Origin: Pseudomonadota bacterium
Lineage (GTDB): Bacteria > Pseudomonadota > Gammaproteobacteria > Steroidobacterales > JBCBZW01
Assembly: GCA_039193195.1 (NCBI GenBank)
Contig: JBCCWS010000032.1
Location: forward strand, 1-64,000
DNA: 64,000 nucleotides
Reading direction: 5' to 3'
Shown piece by piece: positions 47,470 through 56,049 of this stretch (positions are counted from its first letter, which is position 1; each line of letters starts with the position of its first letter). The notes under the pieces were generated by a model, which worked only from the letters and a program-made list of their open reading frames with translations, was not told where the DNA came from and did not search any database. Made by a program: the position numbers and the translations under genes.

Positions 47470-48684
47470 ATGAATGTGCTCTTCTTCTCCCCCGGTTTTC
47501 CCGACGAGATGGGTCGCTTCGCTCGCGGACTTGCCGCCTGTGGCGTCAATGTGATCGGTCTCGGCGAACATCCGCCCTCCAGCATGTCGATCGCGATTCG
47601 CGGCGCCCTTGCGGACTACCTGCAGGTCACCTCGCTAGTGGATGAGCACGCGGTGCTACAGGCCGTGCAGCGCTATGCGCAGCGGGTTCGTATCGACCGC
47701 ATCGAGTGCCTGTGGGAACCCTTCATGACCCTGGCGGCGCAGCTGCGCGAGGCGCTCGGACTGCCGGGCATGGGTATTGCCCAAACCCACCTCTTCCGCG
47801 ACAAGGAGGCGATGAAGCAAGCCCTCGACGCAGCGGGCCTTCGAACCCCACGCCACCTGCAAGCTGTGGGTGAGCAGGAGATTCGTGCTGCTGCGCAGGC
47901 GATCGGGTTGCCGCTCGTGGTCAAGCCGATCGCCGGGGCGGGCTCGGCTAACACGCACCAGGTGCGTGACAGCGCTGCGCTCGATAGGGCGATCGTTGAT
48001 GTCGGGCGCCGGGCGGTGAGCGTCGAAGAGTTCATCGAAGGCGAGGAGTACACCTTCGACACCGTCTGCAGCGACGGCCAGATTCACTTCGAGAACATCG
48101 CCTGGTATCGGCCGAAGCCGATCATCGGTCGCAACGAGGAGTGGATTAGTCCGCAAACGGTCAACCTGCGCGATGTCCGTCGAGCGGAACTTCAGGTGGG
48201 CCGCGAGCTCGGGCGCCAGGTGCTAGAGGTGCTCGGGTTTCGAACGGGCTTCACGCACATGGAGTGGTTTCTCACGGCCGATGGCGAGGCGGTGTTCGGC
48301 GAGATCGGCGCGCGCCCTCCGGGGGGGCGTTCGGTGGACCTCATGAACTACACCCACGACTTCGACGTCTACGCGGGTTGGGGCCAGGCCATCGCCAAGC
48401 AGCCCTTCAGTCAGGAAGCGAAGGCGCGCTACAACGCCGCCGCCACCTTCAAGCGAGCACGCGGGCAGGGCAGGATTAGTGCGATCCATGGTCTGCATGA
48501 GCTAAGGCAACGCTTTGGTGACTACCTGGTATTGGAAGATCTGCTGCCGATCGGTGCGCCGCGCCGCAACTGGAGGCAGACGCTGCTCGGTGACGGTTAC
48601 CTGGTAGTGCGTCACCCGGAGCTGCAGACATGCTTAGCGATGGCAGATGCGGTAGGCGCCGACATGTGGCTGGAGGCGCGTTAG
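47470..48684 (+). CDS. ATP-grasp family ligase
   Basis: The 404-residue protein shows an ATP-grasp fold: a preATP-grasp N-terminus (MNVLFFSPGFPDEMGRFA), FRDKEAMKQALDAAGLRTP, the ATP-binding strand PLVVKPIAGAGSANTHQV (about 155), SVEEFIEGEEYTFDT and the metal-binding VFGEIGARPPGG (about 277). This resembles carboxylate-amine ligases that form amide bonds from carboxyl and amino substrates through an acyl phosphate. The substrates are unknown. It stands only about 20 bases upstream of a GNAT acetyltransferase gene, and the two may be co-transcribed. Confidence 0.82.
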   Translation: MNVLFFSPGFPDEMGRFARGLAACGVNVIGLGEHPPSSMSIAIRGALADYLQVTSLVDEHAVLQAVQRYAQRVRIDRIECLWEPFMTLAAQLREALGLPGMGIAQTHLFRDKEAMKQALDAAGLRTPRHLQAVGEQEIRAAAQAIGLPLVVKPIAGAGSANTHQVRDSAALDRAIVDVGRRAVSVEEFIEGEEYTFDTVCSDGQIHFENIAWYRPKPIIGRNEEWISPQTVNLRDVRRAELQVGRELGRQVLEVLGFRTGFTHMEWFLTADGEAVFGEIGARPPGGRSVDLMNYTHDFDVYAGWGQAIAKQPFSQEAKARYNAAATFKRARGQGRISAIHGLHELRQRFGDYLVLEDLLPIGAPRRNWRQTLLGDGYLVVRHPELQTCLAMADAVGADMWLEAR

Positions 48685-48703
48685 CGGTCTTTGGGGGTTT
48701 GCG

Positions 48704-49420
48704 ATGCGTACGAACCAGTTCGGGCAGCCGATAGGCGAGCCGGTGGAGGATTGGCAAGGGGCAGCCCTACCGGACCGCCGCCCGTTACATGGGCGGTACT
48801 GCCGCCTACTGCCCTTGTCTGCTGCCGAGCACGGCCCGGATCTGCATGCGGCCTACACGCAGGCAGACGACGGTCGCCTCTGGACGTACATGCCCGTCGG
48901 CCCATTCTCGACGGAGCAGGACTATCTGCGGTGGGCGAGGGATGCGGAACACTCGCAAGATCCGCTGTTCTTCACGATCATCGCCGGCTCGTCGTCGCAG
49001 CCCTTGGGTCTGGCCTCCTACCTGCGGATGCAACCGCCGATGGGTGTGATCGAGGTTGGGCATATCGCCTACGCACCTCACCTTCAGCGGACGCGGGCGG
49101 CGACGGAGGCGATGTACCTGATGATGGCTCGCGCCTTCGATGGGTGGGGCTACCGGCGCTACGAGTGGAAGTGCGACGCGCTCAACGCCCCCTCAAGGGC
49201 GGCAGCAACACGGCTCGGGTTTACCTATGAGGGTCAGTTTCGCCAAAACGTAGTCTACAAGGGTCGCAACCGCGACACGGCCTGGTACTCGATCACCGAT
49301 CGCGAGTGGCCTGCTGTAAAGCAAGGCTTCGAACGTTGGCTCGCGGAGGGAAACTTCGATGCCGACGGCCAGCAGCGCAGCAGCCTCGTGCAGCTACGCG
49401 CCGAAGGCGCTGTGCAGTAG
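48704..49420 (+). CDS. GNAT family N-acetyltransferase (RimJ/RimL-like)
   Basis: The 238-residue protein has the RimJ/RimL layout: LHGRYCRLLPLSA at the N-terminus, MPPMGVIEVGHIAYAPH-type core strands, RTRAATEAMYLMMARAF (acetyl-CoA pyrophosphate loop region) and NAPSRAAATRLGFTYEG. It transfers an acetyl group from acetyl-CoA to an amine, often a protein or amino-acid amine, in the cytoplasm. It lies immediately downstream of the ATP-grasp ligase, which hints at a joint small-molecule modification. The acceptor is unknown. Confidence 0.85.
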   Translation: MRTNQFGQPIGEPVEDWQGAALPDRRPLHGRYCRLLPLSAAEHGPDLHAAYTQADDGRLWTYMPVGPFSTEQDYLRWARDAEHSQDPLFFTIIAGSSSQPLGLASYLRMQPPMGVIEVGHIAYAPHLQRTRAATEAMYLMMARAFDGWGYRRYEWKCDALNAPSRAAATRLGFTYEGQFRQNVVYKGRNRDTAWYSITDREWPAVKQGFERWLAEGNFDADGQQRSSLVQLRAEGAVQ

Positions 49421-49453
49421 GCGCTTATTGCATGGAGCGGCGCTCATGATGGC

Positions 49454-49903
49454 TCATTCGCGTGTCGCTTCGGACCTAAGAAAGTAGACGCAGAGGCTGA
49501 GCGCGATCGCGCTTGCCGAGAAGATGGTCATGATTCTGCCCGGCACCACCTTGCCGAACTCGCCAAGATCGATGAACACGAAATAGCCCACATCCAGCAA
49601 ACCGCCGACCATAGCGGTGACCCAGATAGCTGTTCGATTGCCGCGCCAGATGAACACCGCACCGACGATCGTGACCAAGCCCCCCCAAAGTAGATTCCAA
49701 GCGTGTTGATTGAGCACCCCACCGACGGCGGGGTGGTAGTCGTTCGTCAGCGCTTCGGGCGGTACGGCATCCGCGATAGCCTGGAATCCGCTCAGGGTGT
49801 CGCCACTCATGATCAACGCGCCAGCCGCCGCGTGCACGAGGCCCCAAACGATCCATAGCAGGGCGGAAGCTACCAGCATGAGGCTGGCGGTTCTGTCGTT
49901 CAT
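49454..49903 (-). CDS. Four-span membrane protein, unknown
   Basis: A 149-residue protein starting at an ATG with GGGGA about eight bases upstream. Four hydrophobic spans (about residues 8-28, 66-82, 88-107 and 122-142) are separated by short loops; the first external loop holds ADAVPPEALTNDYHPAVGG. I recognise no definite family beyond a small integral membrane protein. The upstream in-frame extension of 34 codons is of poor quality and was left out. It lies convergent to the GNAT gene. Confidence 0.6.
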   Translation of the reverse strand: MNDRTASLMLVASALLWIVWGLVHAAAGALIMSGDTLSGFQAIADAVPPEALTNDYHPAVGGVLNQHAWNLLWGGLVTIVGAVFIWRGNRTAIWVTAMVGGLLDVGYFVFIDLGEFGKVVPGRIMTIFSASAIALSLCVYFLRSEATRE

Positions 49904-50086
49904 CAAGGCATCCCCGATCCCTAAGTGTGCCAAGTGCTGGGCAGGCGCCGCGTCGTCGCGGTTCAGCGTGAGCAAAGCCTCACACGAGCGTTTGAGGGTG
50001 TACATGCGCGCAGGCGCACATCCGCCGTGCGGCGGTGGCGACGTGATTGGGGGCCACGCCGGGCGAGCTTGGCGAATCGTCGGGCG

Positions 50087-51007
50087 TTAGCTCTCACGCA
50101 GCACCTTGAGGAAGCTCTGCACCTTCGCGCTGCGGTGAAGATCGACGTGGGTCACCACCCAAGTGCGTGCTTTCCAGTGAGGGTTCGCAGGCTCTAGCTG
50201 CACGACCGCGTCGCCGTGGCGCTCGGCGACCTCGAGTGGCAGAAACCCAATGCCAAGGCCGCTAACGATCGCACGAATCAACACTCGGGACTCGTTGGTC
50301 TGAAACGTGCACCGGTGGCTCGGTGCCTGGCGACGCAGCCACGCCTGCATGCCTGGGGGCCCGATGGGGTCCAGCAACGCGAAGCGATGATCCGCGTACC
50401 GTTCCTCGCGTTCGCCCGCCGGCATGCCGTGCTCGGCAATGTACTCGGGGCTTGCGAACAGACCAAAGTCGATGTCCTTGAAGGGCAGCACCACGTAGTC
50501 CGGCGTCTGTGGTTTGCGGCCCATGCGAAAGGCCACGTGGGCTTCCCCGTACTCGAGCTTGAGAGGTTCCGGTCCCTCGATGAACCGTACCCGCACGTGT
50601 GGATACTGGGCCTGGAATCGCCTTATCGCCGGGATGACCTGGTAAGCCGCATCGGCCACAGAGGTCAGCAACAGCTCGCCCGACACCGTGGATTCCTGAG
50701 CGAGGGCCTTGCCGATGATCGAGCGAAACTGTGCCTCAGACGCTGCGGCAGTTCGGATCAACTCCCGACCCAGGTCGGTCGGGGCATAACCCCGGGCGTG
50801 GCGATGGAACAGCTTCGCGCCGAGCGACTGCTCGAGCGCGTCGACGTGTCGAATGACGGTGGCGCGGTGGATGCCTAGGTAGTCGGCCGCGGCGGAGACC
50901 GTGCCCAGGCGACCCACCTGGTAGGCGGTCTGGATCTCGGTCCAGTTTTGTAAAGCGGGCGCGGTGCCGTCGGACGCCGCGTCGCTCGGTGGGGTGCTAT
51001 CAGCCAT
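50087..51007 (-). CDS. LysR family transcriptional regulator
   Basis: The start at 51007 gives 306 residues. The N-terminal winged helix-turn-helix is recognisable in TAYQVGRLGTVSAAADYLGIHRATVIRHVDALEQSLGAKLFHR. The rest is a periplasmic-binding-like co-inducer domain (SGELLLTSVADAAYQVIPAIRRFQ; VFRMGRKPQ-like substrate cleft). Longer starts upstream are Arg-rich noise; an AGGAG lies about 12 bases before the chosen ATG. It is divergent from a CadC-like regulator, with a 316-base spacer that it may control. The inducer is unknown. Confidence 0.88.
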   Translation of the reverse strand: MADSTPPSDAASDGTAPALQNWTEIQTAYQVGRLGTVSAAADYLGIHRATVIRHVDALEQSLGAKLFHRHARGYAPTDLGRELIRTAAASEAQFRSIIGKALAQESTVSGELLLTSVADAAYQVIPAIRRFQAQYPHVRVRFIEGPEPLKLEYGEAHVAFRMGRKPQTPDYVVLPFKDIDFGLFASPEYIAEHGMPAGEREERYADHRFALLDPIGPPGMQAWLRRQAPSHRCTFQTNESRVLIRAIVSGLGIGFLPLEVAERHGDAVVQLEPANPHWKARTWVVTHVDLHRSAKVQSFLKVLRES

Positions 51008-51323
51008 GGACGTATGTTGCTCCTGGCGCGATCGGTGTCGAGCGCGTGTGGCCGTTCGCCTGGCCCCGCGATCGGTTCTGCTGCGAATCCACCGTCTGCT
51101 GTGCAACCGATGGGTGTTGCGCTGTAACCCCTGCGCGCCGAAGCGAGCGTTCCGCGCGACCAACGGACTCCAGCATATTGCGGGCGCTTCGCCCCGTGGC
51201 GATACTGGTTATCCATGAACACCTTTTGCGAAGCGTGTGATCGCGGCGTGCCCGCGATGTCCCGGACCAGGGCGCCAGCCTCGCTGCACTGCCTGCGCAC
51301 CGCCGATACCTAGCATCCCGCCT
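51008..51323. other. Divergent spacer between LysR and CadC-like regulator genes
   Basis: 316 bases with no gene that I can support. It should contain both promoters; I identified no convincing LysR dyad here. Confidence 0.45.
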
Positions 51324-53330
51324 ATGACCTCCTGGACCGTCGGCGCCTTTCAGTTCGATGCCAACACCAACCGCCTGCACGGGCGCGGTGGCGATGTCGC
51401 GCTAGAACCGAAGGCCTCCGCCTTGCTCGCCTACTTCTGTGAGCACCCAGGGCGCAACATCGGGCGCGATGAGTTGCTGCAAGCCGTCTGGCACGGCCAA
51501 TTGGTGTCCGACAACTCGATCAATCGCGTGATCGTCCTGTTGCGCAAGGCCTTGGGTGATGACAAGAAGGTCCGTGAGTACATCGCGACCGTGCCTAAGG
51601 TAGGTTATCGGTTTATCGCGAGGGTGTCTGCGATCGAGCACTCACCGTCAGCCTCCGCCCCGGTAAGCCCGCCGCGACGCACGGCACCCGCACTGCTCGC
51701 CATTGCGATCGCAGTGGCGACGGTGCTGCTTTGGTCCGGTAGATTTCCATCGCCCCCGGCACCCGCCGTGCGCTCGATCGTGCCCCTCTCGCGCCTCGCG
51801 GTCACCCAATCGAACGGGGCGCAAGCGCACGATGGCGGAGCACTGCTCTACACAGCACACGATGGACAGTACGATCGGATCTATCAGGTAAGCAGGCCTG
51901 GCGATGTGCCCGAGCCCATCAGCGCTCCTGGGGGCGATGCAGATTTTGCCAGCTGGGCGCACGATGATCGCTTTATCGTCTACCAGTTCTTCGACGGGGA
52001 ACGCTGCGAGTTTCATCTGCTTGAGCGCGCTCAGTTCGGGACGGGGGAAGTGCAGGTCATCTACGAGTGCATCTCCGGCAGCTACTCAGAGCTGGCGCTA
52101 TCCCTGGACGATAGGACGCTCTATTTCCTTGAGCGCCCGACGCCTGCCGCGCCCTACGCGGCCTACGCGCTGAAGCTCGAAGGCGGTACCAAGCGACGCC
52201 TATCTCAGCCCGTGGCGCGCGGCTACGGCAATCACTACCTCGATGTGCATCCAACCCGTGGCAGCTTGCTCCTGCTGAGCGATCAGCGCCCGGGCAAGAC
52301 CTCGGTGTTCGAGGTGGACCCAGCAAGTGACAGCTTTAGCCTGCTGACCGTGTTCGAGTATGGCCTGGACAGTGCCATCTGGAGCCACCGCGACGGCTAC
52401 ATCGTCCATCCTTCCCGGCATCCGTCCTACCAGCTCCTCGAAACATCCTTGACCTCCGACCAAAGCCGTGTGGTCGTCTCCGATAGCCGTCGCATTAGCA
52501 GTGCGCGGCGCATGCGCTCGTCCGGCCAGGACTACCTATTCACGTCCTACCTGTACAACCGCGACATCGAGCTCGCCCAGGGGTCGAACGCCGGCCTCAA
52601 CTCCGCCGTGATGGACTACTTGCCCGCCCTGTCCCACGACGCGCGACGCCTGGCCTTTATCTCCAAGCGAGCCGGCTACAGCCAGATCTGGGTTCGGGAG
52701 CTGGCCTCGGGGCGTCTACGTGCCATCGAGCCGCCGGACGAGGGGCGGCGCTTTCACGATCTACGATGGTCTGCGGACCATGGCCAACTGCTCGCCAATA
52801 CCAACACAGGGCTGTTGGTGTATGCGATCGCTGAGGACAGGGCCGACCTGATACACGACGTAGCCTTCGAATTGCCGGTGTACGCGGTGCGCTGGCGCGA
52901 CGAGCGCACTGTGAGCTTCAGCCACTACGAAAATGGCCGCTGGCGCGCCTACGAGCATAGGCTCGACACGGGGCAGAACACGGCCCTTGATGCGCGCTGG
53001 GCATTCTCCCTCGCGCAGGGCCAGCGGGAGCTCCTTCTGGACCAGTCGCTGGTCGCCTTTCGGGACGGCCGACCGGTGCTCGAGCTACGGCGCTGCGCCG
53101 ATCCCGTTTGGCGCTATCAGCTGCGCTGGTACAGCGACGGTCAGGACCTGTATTGCCACGCTGGCGACTCCCCAGCAGATGTGCTGCGATTCGACGCGCA
53201 GCTAAACAGTACCCGACTCCCTGGCGCCGTAAATCGCTTCGAGTTCTTTAGTGTCGCCCGGGGCAAGATCGCCAGCACCTACGTGGCGAGTTCGCACAGC
53301 GACATCATGCGCACCGGCGGCTCTGAGTAA
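51324..53330 (+). CDS. CadC/ToxR-like membrane regulator with beta-propeller sensor
   Basis: The ATG at 51324 gives 668 residues. Residues 1-98 are an OmpR-type winged helix (VALEPKASALLAYFCEHPG, SVNRVIVLLRKALGDD-like, YIATVPKVGYRF), then a single membrane span at about 120-137. The remaining ~530 residues are periplasmic and contain TolB/WD40-like repeats (FASWAHDDRFIVYQF, YLPALSHDARRLAFIS). This is the CadC/ToxR design: a DNA-binding domain in the cytoplasm, one span, and an external sensor. The signal and target genes are unknown. It is divergent from a LysR gene. Confidence 0.85.
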   Translation: MTSWTVGAFQFDANTNRLHGRGGDVALEPKASALLAYFCEHPGRNIGRDELLQAVWHGQLVSDNSINRVIVLLRKALGDDKKVREYIATVPKVGYRFIARVSAIEHSPSASAPVSPPRRTAPALLAIAIAVATVLLWSGRFPSPPAPAVRSIVPLSRLAVTQSNGAQAHDGGALLYTAHDGQYDRIYQVSRPGDVPEPISAPGGDADFASWAHDDRFIVYQFFDGERCEFHLLERAQFGTGEVQVIYECISGSYSELALSLDDRTLYFLERPTPAAPYAAYALKLEGGTKRRLSQPVARGYGNHYLDVHPTRGSLLLLSDQRPGKTSVFEVDPASDSFSLLTVFEYGLDSAIWSHRDGYIVHPSRHPSYQLLETSLTSDQSRVVVSDSRRISSARRMRSSGQDYLFTSYLYNRDIELAQGSNAGLNSAVMDYLPALSHDARRLAFISKRAGYSQIWVRELASGRLRAIEPPDEGRRFHDLRWSADHGQLLANTNTGLLVYAIAEDRADLIHDVAFELPVYAVRWRDERTVSFSHYENGRWRAYEHRLDTGQNTALDARWAFSLAQGQRELLLDQSLVAFRDGRPVLELRRCADPVWRYQLRWYSDGQDLYCHAGDSPADVLRFDAQLNSTRLPGAVNRFEFFSVARGKIASTYVASSHSDIMRTGGSE

Positions 53331-53385
53331 GGCGCGGTCACGACGCCCGACTGCCGATGGCTCCCGGGCGCCGCGCTCGCGCCGC

Positions 53386-53823
53386 CTACTGCTGGTTGGT
53401 CACCCGACCCCACACCACGTTCGTGACACGCCAACCGTCAGCGAGCTTCAATAGCACGATGTTCTTGACGTAGGTGTTCTGGGGGGCTTCCGGTTGATAG
53501 CGGTGAAGGGACGTCACGACGGCCATGTCGTTGTAGATGTCGATGTCCAGCAGGTTGTGGATCACTGCGTCTGCGCCCTTCCCCGTATCGTTGTCCAGGG
53601 GCGGTGTTCCGTAGGAGTGGCGGCCGTTCTCGTCGATACGATGGTAGAGCACCGTGTCGGCGATGCACCGCGACGAGTTCTCGGCCCCGCCGTGCAGATC
53701 CCACTGGTAGAAGCACTCCATGGCGGCCTTGATCTGTTCGCGATCCGTGTCGGCGTGAGCCGTCGGTGCTAGTAGGGCAAGGCTGAGGGCAAGGCTGAGG
53801 GCAAGGGTGAGCATCATCTTCAT
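53386..53823 (-). CDS. Secreted NTF2-like (SnoaL/DUF4440-type) protein
   Basis: The ATG at 53823 has GGAG seven bases upstream and gives 145 residues. The N-terminus is a repetitive Leu/Ala signal peptide (TLALSLALSLALLAP, encoded by near-identical 12-base direct repeats) ending AHA. The mature part has the cone-shaped alpha+beta NTF2 fold pattern: REQIKAAMECFYQWDLHG, CIADTVLYHRI, and the final strands TYVKNIVLLKLADGWRVTNVVW. Such proteins serve as enzymes or ligand-binding domains; no catalytic residue is certain. It lies downstream of a broken DJ-1/PfpI gene on the same strand. Confidence 0.75.
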   Translation of the reverse strand: MKMMLTLALSLALSLALLAPTAHADTDREQIKAAMECFYQWDLHGGAENSSRCIADTVLYHRIDENGRHSYGTPPLDNDTGKGADAVIHNLLDIDIYNDMAVVTSLHRYQPEAPQNTYVKNIVLLKLADGWRVTNVVWGRVTNQQ

Positions 53824-53837
53824 GTGTTGGCTCCGCG

Positions 53838-54587
53838 TTAGCGTCGTGGTTGAGGTGATTGGATCGACTCGCCGCGGGCGAGCATCTCCAACAAGGTGGT
53901 CGCCAGGGGACCGGCAGAGGCCGGGTTTTGCCCGGTGAGCAAGTTGCCGTCTCGCACCACCCACGGATCGTAGGGGGCAGCGGCACTGAATTGAGACGAG
54001 GCGTCCTTCAGCTTGTCTTCCAGCATGAAGGGGTAGTTCTCTCGGGCCCAATCACCCTCTTCGGCGTTCGACTTCGCCGTGAGGTGTTTGTCCTTGATCA
54101 TCAGCTCGCCGCTGCTCAGGCGCACCGCCGCGAAGGCGGCCGGGCCATGGCAGTCGGCGGCGACGGGTTTGTCATCCTCGTACATCATTGCCGCGATTCG
54201 ATTCACCTGCGGATGGTCGAAGAGGTCGAACATGGGGCCCGCGCCGCCAGGCACGTAGAGCGCCAGGTAGTCGTCGGGGTCGATCTCGCCGAGCTTGCGT
54301 GGCTTGGCCAGGATGTCCGTGAGGCGCGCAAGGGTTCGCCGCTGCTCGGAGGTCATCATCTGGGCGCCGGCCTGAACGCCCGGCGCGCCACCAGGGGTGG
54401 CGAAGGCCACCTCCAGCCCGGCGTCCGTAAGGATCTTGTAGGGCGTGAGGACCTCCGGCAGCCAGTACCCGTGTTAGTGGGCCGACAGAATGAACAGTAC
54501 CTTGCCCTCGTGCGGGCTTTGGCCTTGGGCGGACAGCGCCAGCACCGCCAGGAGTAGGGCGGCGGGCAGAGTGGACTTGCATCGCAT
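53838..54587 (-). pseudogene. DJ-1/PfpI-like glutamine amidotransferase gene broken by one stop codon
   Basis: From the ATG at 54587 (GGAG six bases upstream), the frame gives a signal peptide and KVLFILSAH, then codon 38 is TAA (54474-54476), after which the same frame continues without a shift as HGYWLPEVLTPYKILTDAG and the full DJ-1/PfpI domain: ALYVPGGAGPMFD, VAADCHGPAAFA with the nucleophile Cys, and GQNPASAGPLA. The only defect is the stop; a single base change (for example GAA to TAA) would explain it. A shorter frame starting at 54410 would lack the first strand. The intact family is an ~230-residue Class I amidotransferase-like or chaperone/glyoxalase-like protein. Sequencing error is an alternative. 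Confidence 0.72.
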
Positions 54588-54801
54588 CAGCGTCTCCTCG
54601 TGGTGAGTAGGCGCCAGAGTGTGCGAGGGCCGGTCAATCGGCGTCGTTGGGCGTCAGTGATGTTTCGTGATGTTTTGTGATGCCCCTGGTGAATCAGCCG
54701 CTTGCGTTCAGCCGCGGCGGTGCCCAGGGCGGCTCGAGGCGCTGGCGTGGCCGGCCTGCGGTCAGTTGACGGGTGCGCCGGCGCAGGGCACCCTCGCGCG
54801 C

Positions 54802-55470
54802 ATGGTCGACCTCCTCCAGTTTGCGAGTCTGTTCGAGATCGGATTCGCCCTGCACATCGCCGTCGCCTTGCTCGAGCGTATCTACGCGCGGGAGCTGCCC
54901 GTTCGGATCGATCGGATCTCCGCCAGGTTGAACGCCCTGGAGCGCTTCAAGCGGGAGATGCAGGAGGGGGCGGTCCGCCTTGAGCAGAGCGGCCAGGAGA
55001 GTGAACTGCGGCTGGCCTACCGTCGCATCAAGAATCCCATCTGGGCGCAGCGCAATGACGCGCTGCTAGACCAGCTGTACGATCTCGGCCACGTCGCTAG
55101 CGGTCGACTCACGGGCCTAAAGCAGGCGTTAGGAGTAGTGACCGTGCTCTCTATCGTGGTGGTTGTCTACGCCGTGACGATGCTGTTCCTGATCGGGTTG
55201 GATCTGCCGCTGGTCAAGGGCCTAGATCCCTGGGTGGCGAGCCTGCTGGTGCTGGCGCAGCTCCTGCCGCTGCCCCTTGCCGCGGGGGTCTTTTTCCTCG
55301 TCGCGCGGCGCATGAGCCTGCGTATCGATCGCAAGCTGCGCGGCCTTGGCGAGCTGCGGGTGCTGCTCGCCAGCCCTACCGCCACCACCACCGGGGTGGC
55401 ATACGCCTCGATCGAGGAGGTGTTCCAACGCGATCTGGGGCGGCAGGGCCGGCTTTACGCAGACCATTGA
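54802..55470 (+). CDS. Membrane protein with coiled coil, unknown
   Basis: The 222-residue protein begins with a hydrophobic segment (FASLFEIGFALHIAVALLE), followed by a charged helical, probably coiled-coil stretch (ISARLNALERFKREMQEGAVRLEQ), two further spans near residues 120-143 and 155-175, and a C-terminal cytoplasmic helix. No known domain is recognised. The start at 54802 avoids an upstream Pro/Cys-rich stretch. The gene is convergent with the small TPR gene on the other strand. Confidence 0.6.
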   Translation: MVDLLQFASLFEIGFALHIAVALLERIYARELPVRIDRISARLNALERFKREMQEGAVRLEQSGQESELRLAYRRIKNPIWAQRNDALLDQLYDLGHVASGRLTGLKQALGVVTVLSIVVVVYAVTMLFLIGLDLPLVKGLDPWVASLLVLAQLLPLPLAAGVFFLVARRMSLRIDRKLRGLGELRVLLASPTATTTGVAYASIEEVFQRDLGRQGRLYADH

Positions 55471-55482
55471 CCGTTCGCGAGC

Positions 55483-55956
55483 TCAGCGCTGGATCGCCAC
55501 CATCGCGGCCTCGATGTTGGTCTGCACGTCCTTTCGCTTCGGGTCGACCGCCGCGGCTTGCTCGAACCAGCTGAGGGCGGCGTCGAAGTCGCCCATCGCG
55601 TAGTGGTACACGCCGAGGTTGTTCAAGTCGCTCCAGGTGGCGTACTCGCTTTGGACGGCCACGGCGCAGGCCTCTGCGGCCATCTGCAGGTTTTCCAAAC
55701 GCAGCTGGGCCGAGCAGAGCGTGCTGTTGGCTAAGTGCTTGTCAGTGGAGCGGCGAAGCAGCCCCATACGCGGCAAAATCAGCCCGACCGCGCGGTCCAG
55801 GCGACCCTCTTCGAGGGCCAGTTCGGCTCGTTTCAAGAATCCGGGGGTCCTATCGAAGGTGCCGGGGCCCTGGCGTGCTGCGGCCGCCGGCAGGGCACTG
55901 CCCAGGGCGCCGGCGATGCAAAGGACCAGTGCGCCTACGCGTAACGTCGTATTCAT
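55483..55956 (-). CDS. Exported TPR protein
   Basis: A 157-residue protein with a signal peptide ending AAAA and about two or three TPR-like repeats: LKRAELALEEGRLDRAVGLILP, TLCSAQLRLENLQMAAEACAVAV and WSDLNNLGVYHYAMGDFDAALSWFEQAAAVDPKR. It should act in the periplasm as a protein-binding scaffold. The partner is unknown. It is divergent from the LysR gene at 56050, with a 93-base spacer that contains a dyad. Confidence 0.8.
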   Translation of the reverse strand: MNTTLRVGALVLCIAGALGSALPAAAARQGPGTFDRTPGFLKRAELALEEGRLDRAVGLILPRMGLLRRSTDKHLANSTLCSAQLRLENLQMAAEACAVAVQSEYATWSDLNNLGVYHYAMGDFDAALSWFEQAAAVDPKRKDVQTNIEAAMVAIQR

Positions 55957-55994
55957 GGCCTATCTCCAGGTGATCAAATCGCTCGAAGTACAGG

Positions 55995-56017
55995 CTATGC
56001 CGATCATCAATGCATAG
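55995..56017. promoter_or_regulatory. Candidate LysR operator in a divergent spacer
   Basis: CTATGC and GCATAG form a perfect dyad with an 11-base spacer (CGATCATCAAT). It lies 33 bases before the LysR start codon and 39 bases before the TPR gene's start codon. LysR regulators often bind such interrupted dyads next to their own gene, so this is a reasonable autoregulatory site, though it does not fit T-N11-A strictly. Confidence 0.4.
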
Positions 56018-56049
56018 CGATAACGGAGAAACATACTTACTATGCGCTG

